A DNA stretch of 64,000 bases from Bacteroidia bacterium (GCA_030433355.1 JAUIMG010000002.1:62001-126000); one strand, 5' to 3'; shown: positions 37,413 to 45,923, numbered from the stretch's first letter. Made by a program: numbers and translations. The notes: a model not told the origin generated them from the sequence alone.

Positions 37413-38408
37413 TTACCCTATCATTAGGTTACATCCCCTGATCTCTGAATTATCAAATCTTCCGATAATTTCAAAGCTTCCATCTTTATTTACTTTTCCT
37501 AAATCATCGGTTTGAACAAATGCACATGAATTTAAATTTGCAAGATCAATAACATTTATTCCTCCTATTTCTGAAGTAGTTGCATAACTAAATGGATCAT
37601 CTTGTTTTCTTATTAGAATCTTCATCCAGGGGGGTGTATTAAATCTTCCTTCTCCTTTTGAATATGCTTGCGAAAGTAATTCTGTCATTCCATACTCGGA
37701 ATGAATAGCTTTAACATTGAAAGCTTTATTTATTTCGTTATGGAGCTCTTCTCTAGTTATTTCTTTTTTTCTTCCTTTCATCCCGCCAGTCTCCATAACA
37801 ATGAGGTTAGGGTGATTTAATATTTTCATTTCTTCAGAATAGTCTAAAAAGCCAAAAGAAACGCCAATCAATATTGTTGGGATATTATTTTTTGCTGTAT
37901 ACGCTAATTGTTCATTCAATGATTGGTGATTGTTTATAAAAAACCCACTATTGGCGTATTTACTTTTTTTGATAAATTCATCTACCATAAAAACTAAAGA
38001 AGAACCTTCTCTCTCTAAATAAGAGGGTAATAATGCTAAAAAGCAATAGTTTTCAGCTTTGCCATAAAAATACATAAATGACTTATTAAAACTATCTCTA
38101 TAAATCTCAATATCAGATACATAATGCTTGCTTTGGCCACCAAGTCCTGTTCCACTACTAGTGAAAGTTTCTTCTATTTTTGAATTCTCAAGTACAATTC
38201 TATGATTTTTAAAAAAAGAAATAGGTAAGAAAGGGATCTCTCTATAGCTTTTTATTTCATTGAAATTTATTTTAATTAGATCGCAATATTTTCTATAAAC
38301 AGCGTTTGACTTATATTGAAGTCTGAAAACCTCAAGACTTAAATCTTCAAATTCTGATTCAGAGTTTAAATTAAATAGGGCAGACTTAAGTCTACTAACT
38401 GAGTGCAT
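37413..38408 (-). CDS. LuxE/PaaK-family acyltransferase-like protein
   Basis: A 331-residue protein of the acyl-protein synthetase (LuxE) family, adenylate-forming enzymes that activate fatty acids. Seen: REIPFLPISFFKNHRI, the glycine/serine nucleotide loop ETFTSSGTGLGGQSKHYV near residues 82-99, HSEYGMTELLSQAY, and C-terminal QTDDLGKV and GRFDNSEIRGCNLM. The terminal Cys could correspond to the acyl-carrying Cys of LuxE. No luxC, luxD or luciferase gene is nearby, so bioluminescence is not implied. The substrate is unknown. Confidence 0.83.
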   Translation of the reverse strand: MHSVSRLKSALFNLNSESEFEDLSLEVFRLQYKSNAVYRKYCDLIKINFNEIKSYREIPFLPISFFKNHRIVLENSKIEETFTSSGTGLGGQSKHYVSDIEIYRDSFNKSFMYFYGKAENYCFLALLPSYLEREGSSLVFMVDEFIKKSKYANSGFFINNHQSLNEQLAYTAKNNIPTILIGVSFGFLDYSEEMKILNHPNLIVMETGGMKGRKKEITREELHNEINKAFNVKAIHSEYGMTELLSQAYSKGEGRFNTPPWMKILIRKQDDPFSYATTSEIGGINVIDLANLNSCAFVQTDDLGKVNKDGSFEIIGRFDNSEIRGCNLMIG

Positions 38409-38427
38409 ACATTTTCAGCTTTCTGTT

Positions 38428-38435
38428 TACTTTTG
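38428..38435 (+). promoter_or_regulatory. Candidate -7 element (TACTTTTG) four bases before ATG
   Basis: An exact TAnnTTTG match. The ATG of the following lipoprotein gene is at 38440, so transcription would start at or near the start codon. The 31-base divergent gap leaves no room for another promoter position. Confidence 0.5.
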
Positions 38436-38439
38436 TGCT

Positions 38440-38892
38440 ATGACAGTGAATGTAAAATTACTTATATGTAGCTTAGGCTTTTTGGTGTTTACTGCATGTG
38501 AAAAAGAAAAGGATTTTCCTGACGAACCTACTTTAACAGTTAGAGAATTTACTAAGGTTAATTCCAACTATGCCATTTGGAGATTAGGCTTTACAGATGG
38601 TGACGGAGATATTGGAGTGAGAACAGATAGAGATAAGGATAATTTTATTGTAACAATTTTTAGAATTGATACTGGAATTCCCACTGAATTGAATGCAACA
38701 AATTATAGAATTCCTGTGGTAGATAACATCAGAACTTCAAACGGGATTGAAGGGGAATTTAGGTTTGATATCGATAATCTAGACCTTTTTAGAATTGAAA
38801 ATATAGATTCTGTAATGTATGAAGCTTATGTTATTGACAGAAAGGGTAATGAAAGTAATGTAGTTAGAACCCCGGAGTTTTCTGTTAACTGA
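38440..38892 (+). CDS. Hypothetical lipoprotein
   Basis: A 150-residue lipoprotein: signal LLICSLGFLVFTAC with the lipobox Cys near residue 20, then charged sequence. The mature part has an acidic GFTDGDGDIGVRTDRDKD segment that could bind calcium, and beta-rich sequence ending NVVRTPEFSVN, suggesting an Ig-like fold. I do not recognise a named family, though similar small lipoproteins occur in Bacteroidota. It is divergent from the LuxE-like gene, and its end overlaps the convergent Na/Pi transporter gene by 8 bases. Confidence 0.75.
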   Translation: MTVNVKLLICSLGFLVFTACEKEKDFPDEPTLTVREFTKVNSNYAIWRLGFTDGDGDIGVRTDRDKDNFIVTIFRIDTGIPTELNATNYRIPVVDNIRTSNGIEGEFRFDIDNLDLFRIENIDSVMYEAYVIDRKGNESNVVRTPEFSVN

Positions 38893-40588
38893 TTTTTCCT
38901 GTAGTAGCTTCACTAATACTTATAACTCGATCTCCAATGGATTCAACTGCTGAAAACAAATCCGTATAAATCATTCCACTTTCGTATTTATACTCGCCTT
39001 TTTCAATACTTTTTAAATGCCTTTTCTTTAAATCATTTCGCTTCTTATTGATAGCTTTTTCTGCATGATAAGCTTCTTCGAGGTGTTTTCCACCCATATC
39101 ATTATCAAGGTTGTCTATCATTACATCTAAGCCCTTTTCCAACAATTCAAACATTTCTAAAAGATTTTCCCTCTGCAGTGGGATAAAGTAGATTCTATCT
39201 TCAGACTTTCTCTTAATAACCCTAGCCATGCTGTAATTTATATCACCTATTACTTCCAAATCTCCTGCAATACTTAGCATAGCTCTAATTTGCATTGAAG
39301 CTGCTTCACTTAGCTCTCCTTCGGAAACTTTAGCTAAATAAACTACAATTTCAGACTCAATTTTATCTGTTATTTCCTCGTAGTTTTTAATTCTGGTAAG
39401 ACTCTTTTTAAACTTTTTCGTATCGGTTTCTACGAGAAGTTCCGATACGAATATGGTCATTTTCTTAACAAGCTTTCCGAACTTTAAAAGTTCTTTTTTA
39501 GCTTCAAGAATAGAAGCCTCTGTATTTACCATTGCGCCTGTTCCGATATACTCTAAGTGATATGCTTCGTCTTCTATAGATTTTGCAGGAACAATTTTTG
39601 TTACAAAGCGAGCTATAGCAGGGATAAAGCCTAGCATTAATAAAGTGTTAATGAGGTTAAATATCGTGTGAAATAAGGATAATTTTAATTCAGACTCTGA
39701 CTCACCAAGATTTGGAATAAGATGCTCTAAACTTCTTTGAAATGGATCCCACATGTAGGCAATAAGATCTAAAAAAATAGGGAATATTAGGACTAGCCAT
39801 GTAACCCCAAAAACATTAAAAATTAAGTGAGCTCTGGCAGCTCTTTTGGCATGCACATTGGCAACTATTGCCGCCAAGTTTGCTGTGATGGTAGTACCTA
39901 TATTTTCACCTAATACCATTGCTGCAGCTATCTCAAATGTAATAACATCATTAAATAATAAGGTCAATGTCAAGGCCATAGCAGCGGAGGAAGATTGAAC
40001 TATTACAGTAATTAAGGTTCCAACACTTACAAATAGTAAAGTGGATAGTATACCATAATCTGTAAAGGAGGCTAGAAAATTTAAAAACTCAGGGTTAGAG
40101 TTTAAATCAGGAACTGCATTTTTTAATGCGTCAAGTCCAAGGAATAGAAGTGCGAAACCAATTAGAACCTCTGAAAAATATCTTGTTGTGCTCCTTTTGG
40201 CAAACATCATAGGAAAGCCAATAGCAATTATTGGCAAGGCGAAGGCGGAGATCTTTATTTTGAAGCCAAAGAAGGCAATTAGCCAAGCCGTGATAGTAGT
40301 GCCAATATTAGCACCCATAATTACCCCAATCGACTCAACTAAATTTAAAAGACCTGCATTGGCAAAACTGACAACCATAACTGTAGTAGCTGAAGAAGAC
40401 TGAACCAAACAAGTTATTAGAAAACCTGTAAAGACTCCTAAATATCTATTCCTAGTCATTCCGCTTAGAATATCTCTAAGTTTAGAGCCTGCAGTTCTTT
40501 GAATTCCGTCGCTCATTACTTTCATTCCATAAATGAAAAATCCAAGCGCGCCAAACAATTCTAATAAATCTAAAAAGGAGAATTCCAT
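38885..40588 (-). CDS. Na/Pi cotransporter family protein
   Basis: A 567-residue inner-membrane protein. It carries two inverted Na/Pi (NptA/SLC34-type) repeats with signature QSSSA motifs (LVQSSSATTVMVV and IVQSSSAAMALTLTL) and about eight to ten membrane segments over residues 1-330, followed by a PhoU-like helical domain (about 340-560). It likely couples phosphate movement to sodium. It is divergent from an atypical OmpR/PhoB-type regulator; the shared region holds a palindrome and repeated CTTAA boxes, so control by that regulator is a reasonable inference. Confidence 0.9.
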   Translation of the reverse strand: MEFSFLDLLELFGALGFFIYGMKVMSDGIQRTAGSKLRDILSGMTRNRYLGVFTGFLITCLVQSSSATTVMVVSFANAGLLNLVESIGVIMGANIGTTITAWLIAFFGFKIKISAFALPIIAIGFPMMFAKRSTTRYFSEVLIGFALLFLGLDALKNAVPDLNSNPEFLNFLASFTDYGILSTLLFVSVGTLITVIVQSSSAAMALTLTLLFNDVITFEIAAAMVLGENIGTTITANLAAIVANVHAKRAARAHLIFNVFGVTWLVLIFPIFLDLIAYMWDPFQRSLEHLIPNLGESESELKLSLFHTIFNLINTLLMLGFIPAIARFVTKIVPAKSIEDEAYHLEYIGTGAMVNTEASILEAKKELLKFGKLVKKMTIFVSELLVETDTKKFKKSLTRIKNYEEITDKIESEIVVYLAKVSEGELSEAASMQIRAMLSIAGDLEVIGDINYSMARVIKRKSEDRIYFIPLQRENLLEMFELLEKGLDVMIDNLDNDMGGKHLEEAYHAEKAINKKRNDLKKRHLKSIEKGEYKYESGMIYTDLFSAVESIGDRVISISEATTGKIS

Positions 40589-40605
40589 AGCTTAAAATAA
40601 AGGCG

Positions 40606-40613
40606 CAAAACTA
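40606..40613 (-). promoter_or_regulatory. Candidate -7 element (TAGTTTTG) for the Na/Pi transporter
   Basis: On the minus strand this reads TAGTTTTG, an exact TAnnTTTG match 17 bases before the ATG at 40588. A CTTAAC box (minus strand, 40623-40618) sits 4 bases upstream of it. Confidence 0.5.
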
Positions 40614-40646
40614 ATCAGTTAAGCATGTCTGTATGTTAAAAAATAG

Positions 40647-40664
40647 TTAAGAAAATTTTCTTAA
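40647..40664. repeat. Perfect 18-bp palindrome in the Na/Pi-regulator intergenic region
   Basis: TTAAGAAAATTTTCTTAA is identical to its own reverse complement and contains a CTTAA box on each strand. It lies between the two divergent start codons, about 60 bases from the Na/Pi start and 130 from the regulator start. It may be an operator; its AT content and lack of a T tract on either side make a terminator unlikely. Confidence 0.6.
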
Positions 40665-40730
40665 TTCTATGTAAATACTAAGCAGAATATGGGTCAAAAT
40701 CATTTTTGTTTCATGAAAGTTTTACTAACT

Positions 40731-40747
40731 CTTAATGTTCACTTAAT
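40731..40747 (+). promoter_or_regulatory. CTTAAT direct repeat with 11-base period
   Basis: CTTAAT occurs at 40731-40736 and again at 40742-40747, 11 bases start to start, about one helical turn. This spacing is typical of tandem OmpR/PhoB-family half-sites. The second copy ends 21 bases before the -7 element at 40769, so it replaces the missing -33 box, as an activator-dependent promoter would. Confidence 0.45.
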
Positions 40748-40768
40748 CTCCCTGAAAACATGGACTTA

Positions 40769-40776
40769 TATGTTTG
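40769..40776 (+). promoter_or_regulatory. Candidate -7 element (TATGTTTG) of the atypical regulator
   Basis: An exact TAnnTTTG match 18 bases before the ATG at 40795. There is no TTTG-like -33 box; the position is occupied by a CTTAAT repeat. Confidence 0.5.
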
Positions 40777-40794
40777 TGTAATATTCTAATTCTG

Positions 40795-41466
40795 ATGGCA
40801 AACAACTACATTCTAGTACTAGATAATAATAAGAAAGACCTTAAAGAGTTGACCGATTTTCTAAACGAAAATAAGTTTACTGTAAAAAGTATTGATAAAT
40901 CGGACTCTTTAGCTAAGGAATTTGATGTTAAAACTCCAGATTTACTTATACTTCCAGTTGAATTGGAAAAAATAAATGGTATTGATTTATGTAGTCAGCT
41001 AAAATCAAAAAAGAATACAGAAAACATTTTTGTAATATTAATAAGTAAGAAGAAAGAAGAGTTTAGCTTGATTGCTGCTTTAGATTCAGGTGCTGATGAT
41101 TTTTTGTTCCATCCAATTCATTTAAGAGTCTTACTAAGTAGAATAAAAGCTCTTTTAAAAAGAAAGAACTGGGAAGGAAGGTATTCAGAAAATGAAGAAT
41201 TGGTCATTGATACGGAGAGGTATATAGTTATTAAAAAAGGCAAAGAATTTTATTTACCTAAAAAAGAGTTTGAGATATTATCTTTACTAAAATCTAAGCC
41301 AAATAAGGTATTTTCAAGAGATGAAATAAAGAACTCACTATGGACAAATTTTGAACAAGTAAGGGGAAGAACGGTAGATGTGCATATTAGAAAAATTAGA
41401 GAGAAAATTGGAGAAGAATTAATAAGTACGGTAAAAGGTGTAGGGTATAGATTAAAGCTCGATTAA
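40795..41466 (+). CDS. Atypical OmpR/PhoB-family regulator (receiver lacks phosphoacceptor)
   Basis: A 223-residue DNA-binding regulator: receiver-like domain (about 1-122) plus an intact winged helix (about 130-223; KKEFEILSLLKS, RTVDVHIRKIREKIG, VKGVGYRL). By alignment with standard receivers, the phosphoacceptor Asp is Pro54 (PDLLILPVELEKING), the acidic pair is Asp10-Asn11, and the conserved Lys is His106 (DDFLFHP). Phosphorylation at the usual site is thus impossible. I start at the ATG at 40795, not the TTG at 40774, because the -7 element overlaps the TTG. No histidine kinase gene is adjacent. Target genes are unknown; the divergent Na/Pi transporter is a candidate. Confidence 0.9.
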   Translation: MANNYILVLDNNKKDLKELTDFLNENKFTVKSIDKSDSLAKEFDVKTPDLLILPVELEKINGIDLCSQLKSKKNTENIFVILISKKKEEFSLIAALDSGADDFLFHPIHLRVLLSRIKALLKRKNWEGRYSENEELVIDTERYIVIKKGKEFYLPKKEFEILSLLKSKPNKVFSRDEIKNSLWTNFEQVRGRTVDVHIRKIREKIGEELISTVKGVGYRLKLD

Positions 41467-42149
41467 GCCTCAAAATCTCTAGGGCTAATGATTATTTCCT
41501 CAACTAATGTGCTATTACCTAAAATAGTTAAACATCCAATAAGTTCCGCTATATCCTCAGTTTGTATCATTGCTTTTCTATCTGCTCCTAAGCCATCCCA
41601 AGATGATGTATTTATAGATCCTGGATAAACCCCACTAACCAAAATATTGTCTTCTTTTACTTCCTCTCTTAAAGCATCGGTCCATGCTTTTAAAGCATGT
41701 TTACTTATGGAGTAAGAGGTTGCGATAGAAGAGGCATTTAAAGACATAACTGAACCTATATTTACTATTCTTCCATTTGCGTTCTCTTTCATTTGTGGTA
41801 ATACTTTTTTGGATAATCTTATTGCAGAGAAGAGGTTAATATTAAATTGTTCATGCAGATTTTCTTCAGAAATAGTAGACGGCTTATCCATAGCGTAGAT
41901 GCCAAGATTATTAATTAGAACTACTTTCTTTTTAGAAAAGTTAAAAGATAATGCATCAATTTCTTCTTTATTACCAAGGTCAATTGGATAGATATTTACC
42001 TGATTATTTGAGCTTTTGATCTCCTCTTTTAAAGTCTTTAGATCACTTTTGCTTCTAGCAATTAAATGCAAATGATTGTCTTCTTTGGAAAAGAATTTGG
42101 CTAAAGTTTTCCCCAACCCTCTGGTTGCTCCACTAATAATTACTTCCAT
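41463..42149 (-). CDS. Short-chain dehydrogenase/reductase
   Basis: A 228-residue classical SDR: cofactor motif ISGATRGLGKTLA at residues 5-17, the active-site Tyr/Lys in SYSISKHALKAW with an upstream Ser (NIGSVMSLNASS), and VSGVYPGSINTSSW. It resembles fabG-like or sepiapterin-reductase-like oxidoreductases; the substrate is unknown. I use the ATG at 42149, since the longer form starts at a TTG nine bases upstream. Its end overlaps the convergent regulator gene by 4 bases. Confidence 0.87.
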   Translation of the reverse strand: MEVIISGATRGLGKTLAKFFSKEDNHLHLIARSKSDLKTLKEEIKSSNNQVNIYPIDLGNKEEIDALSFNFSKKKVVLINNLGIYAMDKPSTISEENLHEQFNINLFSAIRLSKKVLPQMKENANGRIVNIGSVMSLNASSIATSYSISKHALKAWTDALREEVKEDNILVSGVYPGSINTSSWDGLGADRKAMIQTEDIAELIGCLTILGNSTLVEEIIISPRDFEA

Positions 42150-42187
42150 AGCTATCAAAAATAGCTAACTTCGACGGTCTAGCAGTT

Positions 42188-43246
42188 ATGAAAAAAAGAA
42201 TATTAATTGCGCCTCTAAATTGGGGCTTGGGTCATGCCTCAAGATGTATACCTATAATAGATTTCTGTCTCAAAAAAGGGCATGAAGTTTTAATAGGAGG
42301 GAATGGAGAGTCTTTAGAGTTATTGAAGAAAGAATTCCCTGAAGTTTCGGTTATAGAATTTCCTTCTTTTGAAATAAAATATTATTCCTTTATTGGGTTT
42401 CAATTTTCTATTGTAAGTCAGTTACCTAAATTGTTTGCTTATTTAAGAAAAGAGAAGCTTTTTACAGAAAAAATAATCGAAAGTAAAAAGGTTGATTTGA
42501 TTATATCTGATAATAGGTATGGTCTACATAGTAAGCTAGTTCCCTCTGCTATTATTACACATCAACTTAGGTTTAAATTAGGCCCTTTGAGCTCTCCTGC
42601 AACTAAGCTAATTAACTCTCAATTGGAGAAGTTTAATCAATGTTGGGTGCCAGATTTTCCTAATAGACCTTTAAGTGGAGATTTATCGAAGACGAATAGC
42701 AAAAGTATAAAGCCACTATTTATTGGTGGATTATCGCGTTTTTTAAGTAAAAAGGAAGGAACTAAAATAGTTAGAGATTTTCTTGTTGTCTTGTCTGGGC
42801 CTGAACCTAGTAGGACAAAATTTGAAAAAAAAATTGTAGAGATTCTTAATAAGACAGAGCACTCTTATAAAATAATAAGAGGTACAGATAAGAGAATAAA
42901 GGGCTCACTTCAGGAAAACTTTTTATTTAGTAATAGAGTTAATTCAGAGGAGTTAATACAAGAGATAAATCAATCTAAATATATAATCTCGAGATCTGGG
43001 TATTCTTCAATTTTAGATTTGACAGCTTTAAATAAAAAGGCAATTTTAGTTCCAACAAAAGGTCAGGTGGAGCAAGAGTATCTTTCAGATTTGCACAATA
43101 GGAAGGGCAGATTTATTTGTTTTCAAGAGAACAAGATTGACTTAAAATCTGCCATATCTTATTTTGAAGAAAATAGGATGGAAGAAGAAAATAGTGCTTA
43201 TCCAAAAACTGATTTTAGGGTTATTGAAGAATTTCTTAATTCTTGA
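42188..43246 (+). CDS. GT28/MGT-like glycosyltransferase
   Basis: A 352-residue GT-B-fold protein. The N-terminus APLNWGLGHASRCIPIIDF is the glycine/His loop of the MurG/MGT group, and the C-terminal donor domain holds SRSGYSSILDLTALNKKAILVPTKGQVEQEYL. No membrane segment. In Bacteroidota such proteins are annotated only as glycosyltransferases; acceptor and donor are unknown. It diverges from the SDR gene with a 38-base gap carrying a near-consensus -7 element (TAACTTCG, 42166-42173), and overlaps the convergent alr by 11 bases. Confidence 0.83.
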   Translation: MKKRILIAPLNWGLGHASRCIPIIDFCLKKGHEVLIGGNGESLELLKKEFPEVSVIEFPSFEIKYYSFIGFQFSIVSQLPKLFAYLRKEKLFTEKIIESKKVDLIISDNRYGLHSKLVPSAIITHQLRFKLGPLSSPATKLINSQLEKFNQCWVPDFPNRPLSGDLSKTNSKSIKPLFIGGLSRFLSKKEGTKIVRDFLVVLSGPEPSRTKFEKKIVEILNKTEHSYKIIRGTDKRIKGSLQENFLFSNRVNSEELIQEINQSKYIISRSGYSSILDLTALNKKAILVPTKGQVEQEYLSDLHNRKGRFICFQENKIDLKSAISYFEENRMEEENSAYPKTDFRVIEEFLNS

Positions 43247-44381
43247 TATAAGTTCGTTTTACTCTATGATTAATTGAGGTTAGGGATTCGTAAGGTATAG
43301 TTTCTTGTGCTTGGGCATAGTCAAATAAACTTTTAGTTCCGCCAAAAACAATCGCCTCATCTCCTGCAACTGCCTCATCATTTCCTAAATTCACCATTGT
43401 TATATCCATACAAACATTTCCAATAGTTGGATAAAGCTTGCCATTTATCTCAATTTCCCAATTACCATTTCCTAAGTTTCTACTAAACCCATCTCCATAG
43501 CCTAAAGCAATGCACGCAATATTAGAGTCGGCATTTACTTGACCGCTTCTAGAATAGCTGATTGATTCACCAGCTTTTACACGCCTAGTTTGGATAATTT
43601 TTGATTTAAAAGTGGCAGCAGGTTTTATTATGGCTTGGGACTCCTCGATATTTATTCCACCATAAGCTGCAATACCTATTCTTACCATGTCCATTTTATG
43701 TTCAGTAAACCTCAAAGTTCCAGCAGAGTTTAATACCTGAATCATAGTATTAGAAGAAATCAAACCTTTTAGTTCTTTTTTGATCTTATCAAAAACAGAG
43801 AATTGGGCAACTGTGAAATCATCCTCCTTGCTGATACTTGCACTGCTCAAATGAGTCATAATTGACCTTATCTCCAACACTTCCTGGCTCTTTAATACAG
43901 CTAATATTTTTGGAATATCAACTAAATCACAGCCTAATCTATTCATGCCGGTGTTGAATTTTAGATGAATTGGAATTTTCTCAGAAATATCCGCTTGTTC
44001 AAGCTCAAGATAAGAGATAAAGTCTTTTAATAAATCAACACTATAGATCTCTGCTTCAAGCTTGTGGTCAACTATTTTTTTAAAACCAGCTAAAGTTGGG
44101 TTTAGAACTAAAATTGGCAAGTTTATTCCTGCCACTCTAATTTCAGCACCTTCATCAACATTTGCTACGGCAAGATAATCTATAAGCGCTTCTTTTTCTA
44201 ATAATTTTATGAGAGTAGAGGATCCAAAACCGTAGGCCCATGCCTTTGTAACAAACATTAACTTAGTTTTATTTCCAATTTTGTCTTTTACTGCCTTAAG
44301 ATTTTGTATTACTTGAAAAATATTGATTTCCAATTCAGCAAAATGAACTTTATCGTCCGAATAGAGATTATTGTCTTTCAT
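43236..44381 (-). CDS. alr: Alanine racemase
   Basis: PLP enzyme making D-alanine for peptidoglycan. The 381-residue length is normal. The PLP lysine is Lys46 in VTKAWAYGFG; the usual Asn/Asp of the KANAYG motif is Trp here. The C-terminal domain holds ESISYSRSG with a candidate catalytic Tyr, GYGDGFSRN and NVCMDITMVNLG. It starts 4 bases after the tdk stop, so the two may be co-transcribed. It overlaps the convergent glycosyltransferase gene by 11 bases. It supports the same wall pathway as murI. Confidence 0.95.
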   Translation of the reverse strand: MKDNNLYSDDKVHFAELEINIFQVIQNLKAVKDKIGNKTKLMFVTKAWAYGFGSSTLIKLLEKEALIDYLAVANVDEGAEIRVAGINLPILVLNPTLAGFKKIVDHKLEAEIYSVDLLKDFISYLELEQADISEKIPIHLKFNTGMNRLGCDLVDIPKILAVLKSQEVLEIRSIMTHLSSASISKEDDFTVAQFSVFDKIKKELKGLISSNTMIQVLNSAGTLRFTEHKMDMVRIGIAAYGGINIEESQAIIKPAATFKSKIIQTRRVKAGESISYSRSGQVNADSNIACIALGYGDGFSRNLGNGNWEIEINGKLYPTIGNVCMDITMVNLGNDEAVAGDEAIVFGGTKSLFDYAQAQETIPYESLTSINHRVKRTYIKN

Positions 44382-44385
44382 TAAC

Positions 44386-44964
44386 TTAAGAGTTTATAGC
44401 TTTTTGAAAGCAATCTCTGCATAAAGGCTCATAATGATCTGTTTCTCCTAACATTACGAGACTTTTTTCTTTAGCTATTCTATGTGAATGATTAGCCAAT
44501 TGTCCACATTTTACACAAATTGCATGCACTTTTGTAACAAATTCTGCAGTCGCCAATAATTGTGGTATAGGACCAAAGGGCTTCCCTTCAAAATCCATAT
44601 CTAGCCCTGCAATAATTACTCTAATTCCTTGATTCGCCAACCTATTGCAAACTCCAACTAGTTCCATATCAAAAAACTGGGCTTCATCTATACCTATTAC
44701 TTCTTCGTCATTAATTAGTAATGGAATATTGGCAGAAGCAGGGACAGGAGTAGAATGTATCTGATTTTCATCATGGGAAACTACCGCCTCTTCATCATAT
44801 CTATTGTCAATACTAGGTTTGAAAATTTCTACTTTTTGTTTTGCAATTTTAGCTCTCTTTAGTCTTCGTATTAACTCTTCTGTTTTACCTGAAAACATGG
44901 AGCCACAAATCACCTCTATCCAACCCTTGCGTTTATTATTATTTATTGTATTTTCGATAAACAT
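44386..44964 (-). CDS. tdk: Thymidine kinase
   Basis: Phosphorylates thymidine in the salvage pathway. The 192-residue length fits the type II TK family. Seen: P-loop [42 protein letters not shown], and four zinc cysteines in CVKCGQ and CRDCFQ. I use the ATG at 44964; the longer form from 45000 adds a hydrophobic run of 12 residues not typical of TK. It precedes alr on the same strand. Confidence 0.95.
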   Translation of the reverse strand: MFIENTINNNKRKGWIEVICGSMFSGKTEELIRRLKRAKIAKQKVEIFKPSIDNRYDEEAVVSHDENQIHSTPVPASANIPLLINDEEVIGIDEAQFFDMELVGVCNRLANQGIRVIIAGLDMDFEGKPFGPIPQLLATAEFVTKVHAICVKCGQLANHSHRIAKEKSLVMLGETDHYEPLCRDCFQKAINS

Positions 44965-45036
44965 TGATGCTAATAGAAGTATTAATTTTGCGTTAAGCAA
45001 AGTTATTATTTAAACCCCACTTTTTAAGTAATTAAG

Positions 45037-45831
45037 ATGAATAGTAAGGAGAAGCGAGCAGAGATCATAGAATTGATTGATAATATTAAGGAACACTCTG
45101 ATAGACTGGCTGAAACACCAGTTATGCCTTTGCTTGAGGTTAGTGCAATTCTTTCAAAAATTAACAAGTTGCATGAATTAACAGTAGTTCTTAAGTTTCT
45201 TTTAGCTAAAGAACAAAATCATGAAGAAGAGTTTTTAAACGACTTTATGAAACCATTGAAAAAATCTAGCAATTTGGATTCGGAGAGAAAATTAGAAGTT
45301 GAAGAAAAAGATAAAGAGGAATTGCCATTTGAAGTTTCTATTGAAGAAGAAACTTCTGAAAACACATTAATTGAAAATGAGAAACATTTTGAAAAAGATT
45401 CTCATTTAAAACAAGAGGAAGAGAACCTATTAGATGAGGATCTAACAGCAAAAGAAATAGATAACTCTATTAAAGAAGTTGATCTGGAATCTTTAGAAAA
45501 TGAGATTTCTGATTATAGAGAGTTTGACGGATCCGATATTAATGAACAATATTCTCAACAAGAGGATAATAGACTAGAGGGAAAATTTAAGAACATGTCA
45601 ATAGAAGATATTCTTTCTGCTATTGGCTTGAATGAAAGATACCTATATGCCAATGGCCTTTTTGATGGTGAGATGGAAGTTTTTAAATCAGAAATCCAAT
45701 TAATTAATGATTTTAATTCTTTATCTGAGGCAATTGAATATTGGCAGGGATTAAAAAATAGATATAATTGGGAGGAGGAAAATACCCTTGTTCAGGCATT
45801 ACAAAGTTTGATCGAGCGCAGATTTAGATAG
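45037..45831 (+). CDS. Acidic protein with conserved ends, function unknown
   Basis: A 264-residue soluble protein without signal peptide. It has an N-terminal helical segment (about 1-70, KRAEIIELIDNIKEHSDRLAE), a long acidic low-complexity linker (about 80-185, rich in Glu, Asp and Lys) and a C-terminal domain of about 75 residues (SIEDILSAIGLNERYLYANGLFDGEM). The C-terminal domain resembles hypothetical Bacteroidota proteins I have seen only as uncharacterised. It diverges from tdk. Scaffold or interaction role is a guess from composition. Confidence 0.7.
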   Translation: MNSKEKRAEIIELIDNIKEHSDRLAETPVMPLLEVSAILSKINKLHELTVVLKFLLAKEQNHEEEFLNDFMKPLKKSSNLDSERKLEVEEKDKEELPFEVSIEEETSENTLIENEKHFEKDSHLKQEEENLLDEDLTAKEIDNSIKEVDLESLENEISDYREFDGSDINEQYSQQEDNRLEGKFKNMSIEDILSAIGLNERYLYANGLFDGEMEVFKSEIQLINDFNSLSEAIEYWQGLKNRYNWEEENTLVQALQSLIERRFR

Positions 45832-45892
45832 TACGCGTTTAAAATTATTTTTTCCCTTTAGAAAATATCATTGACCACTTATACATAATAAG

Positions 45893-45923
45893 TATTGAAG
45901 ATATATTATTAATGATACTTTAG
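45893..45923 (+). promoter_or_regulatory. Weak candidate promoter for the tolC-hlyD genes
   Basis: TATTG at 45893-45897 and TACTTTAG at 45916-45923 (7 of 8 to TAnnTTTG) are 18 bases apart, before the ATG at 45946. Weak match; listed because no better one is visible. Confidence 0.25.

Noticed and set aside
37413-38408. Bioluminescence locus from the LuxE-like gene
   Set aside because: No luxA, luxB, luxC or luxD homolog is present and the family is broad in Bacteroidota.
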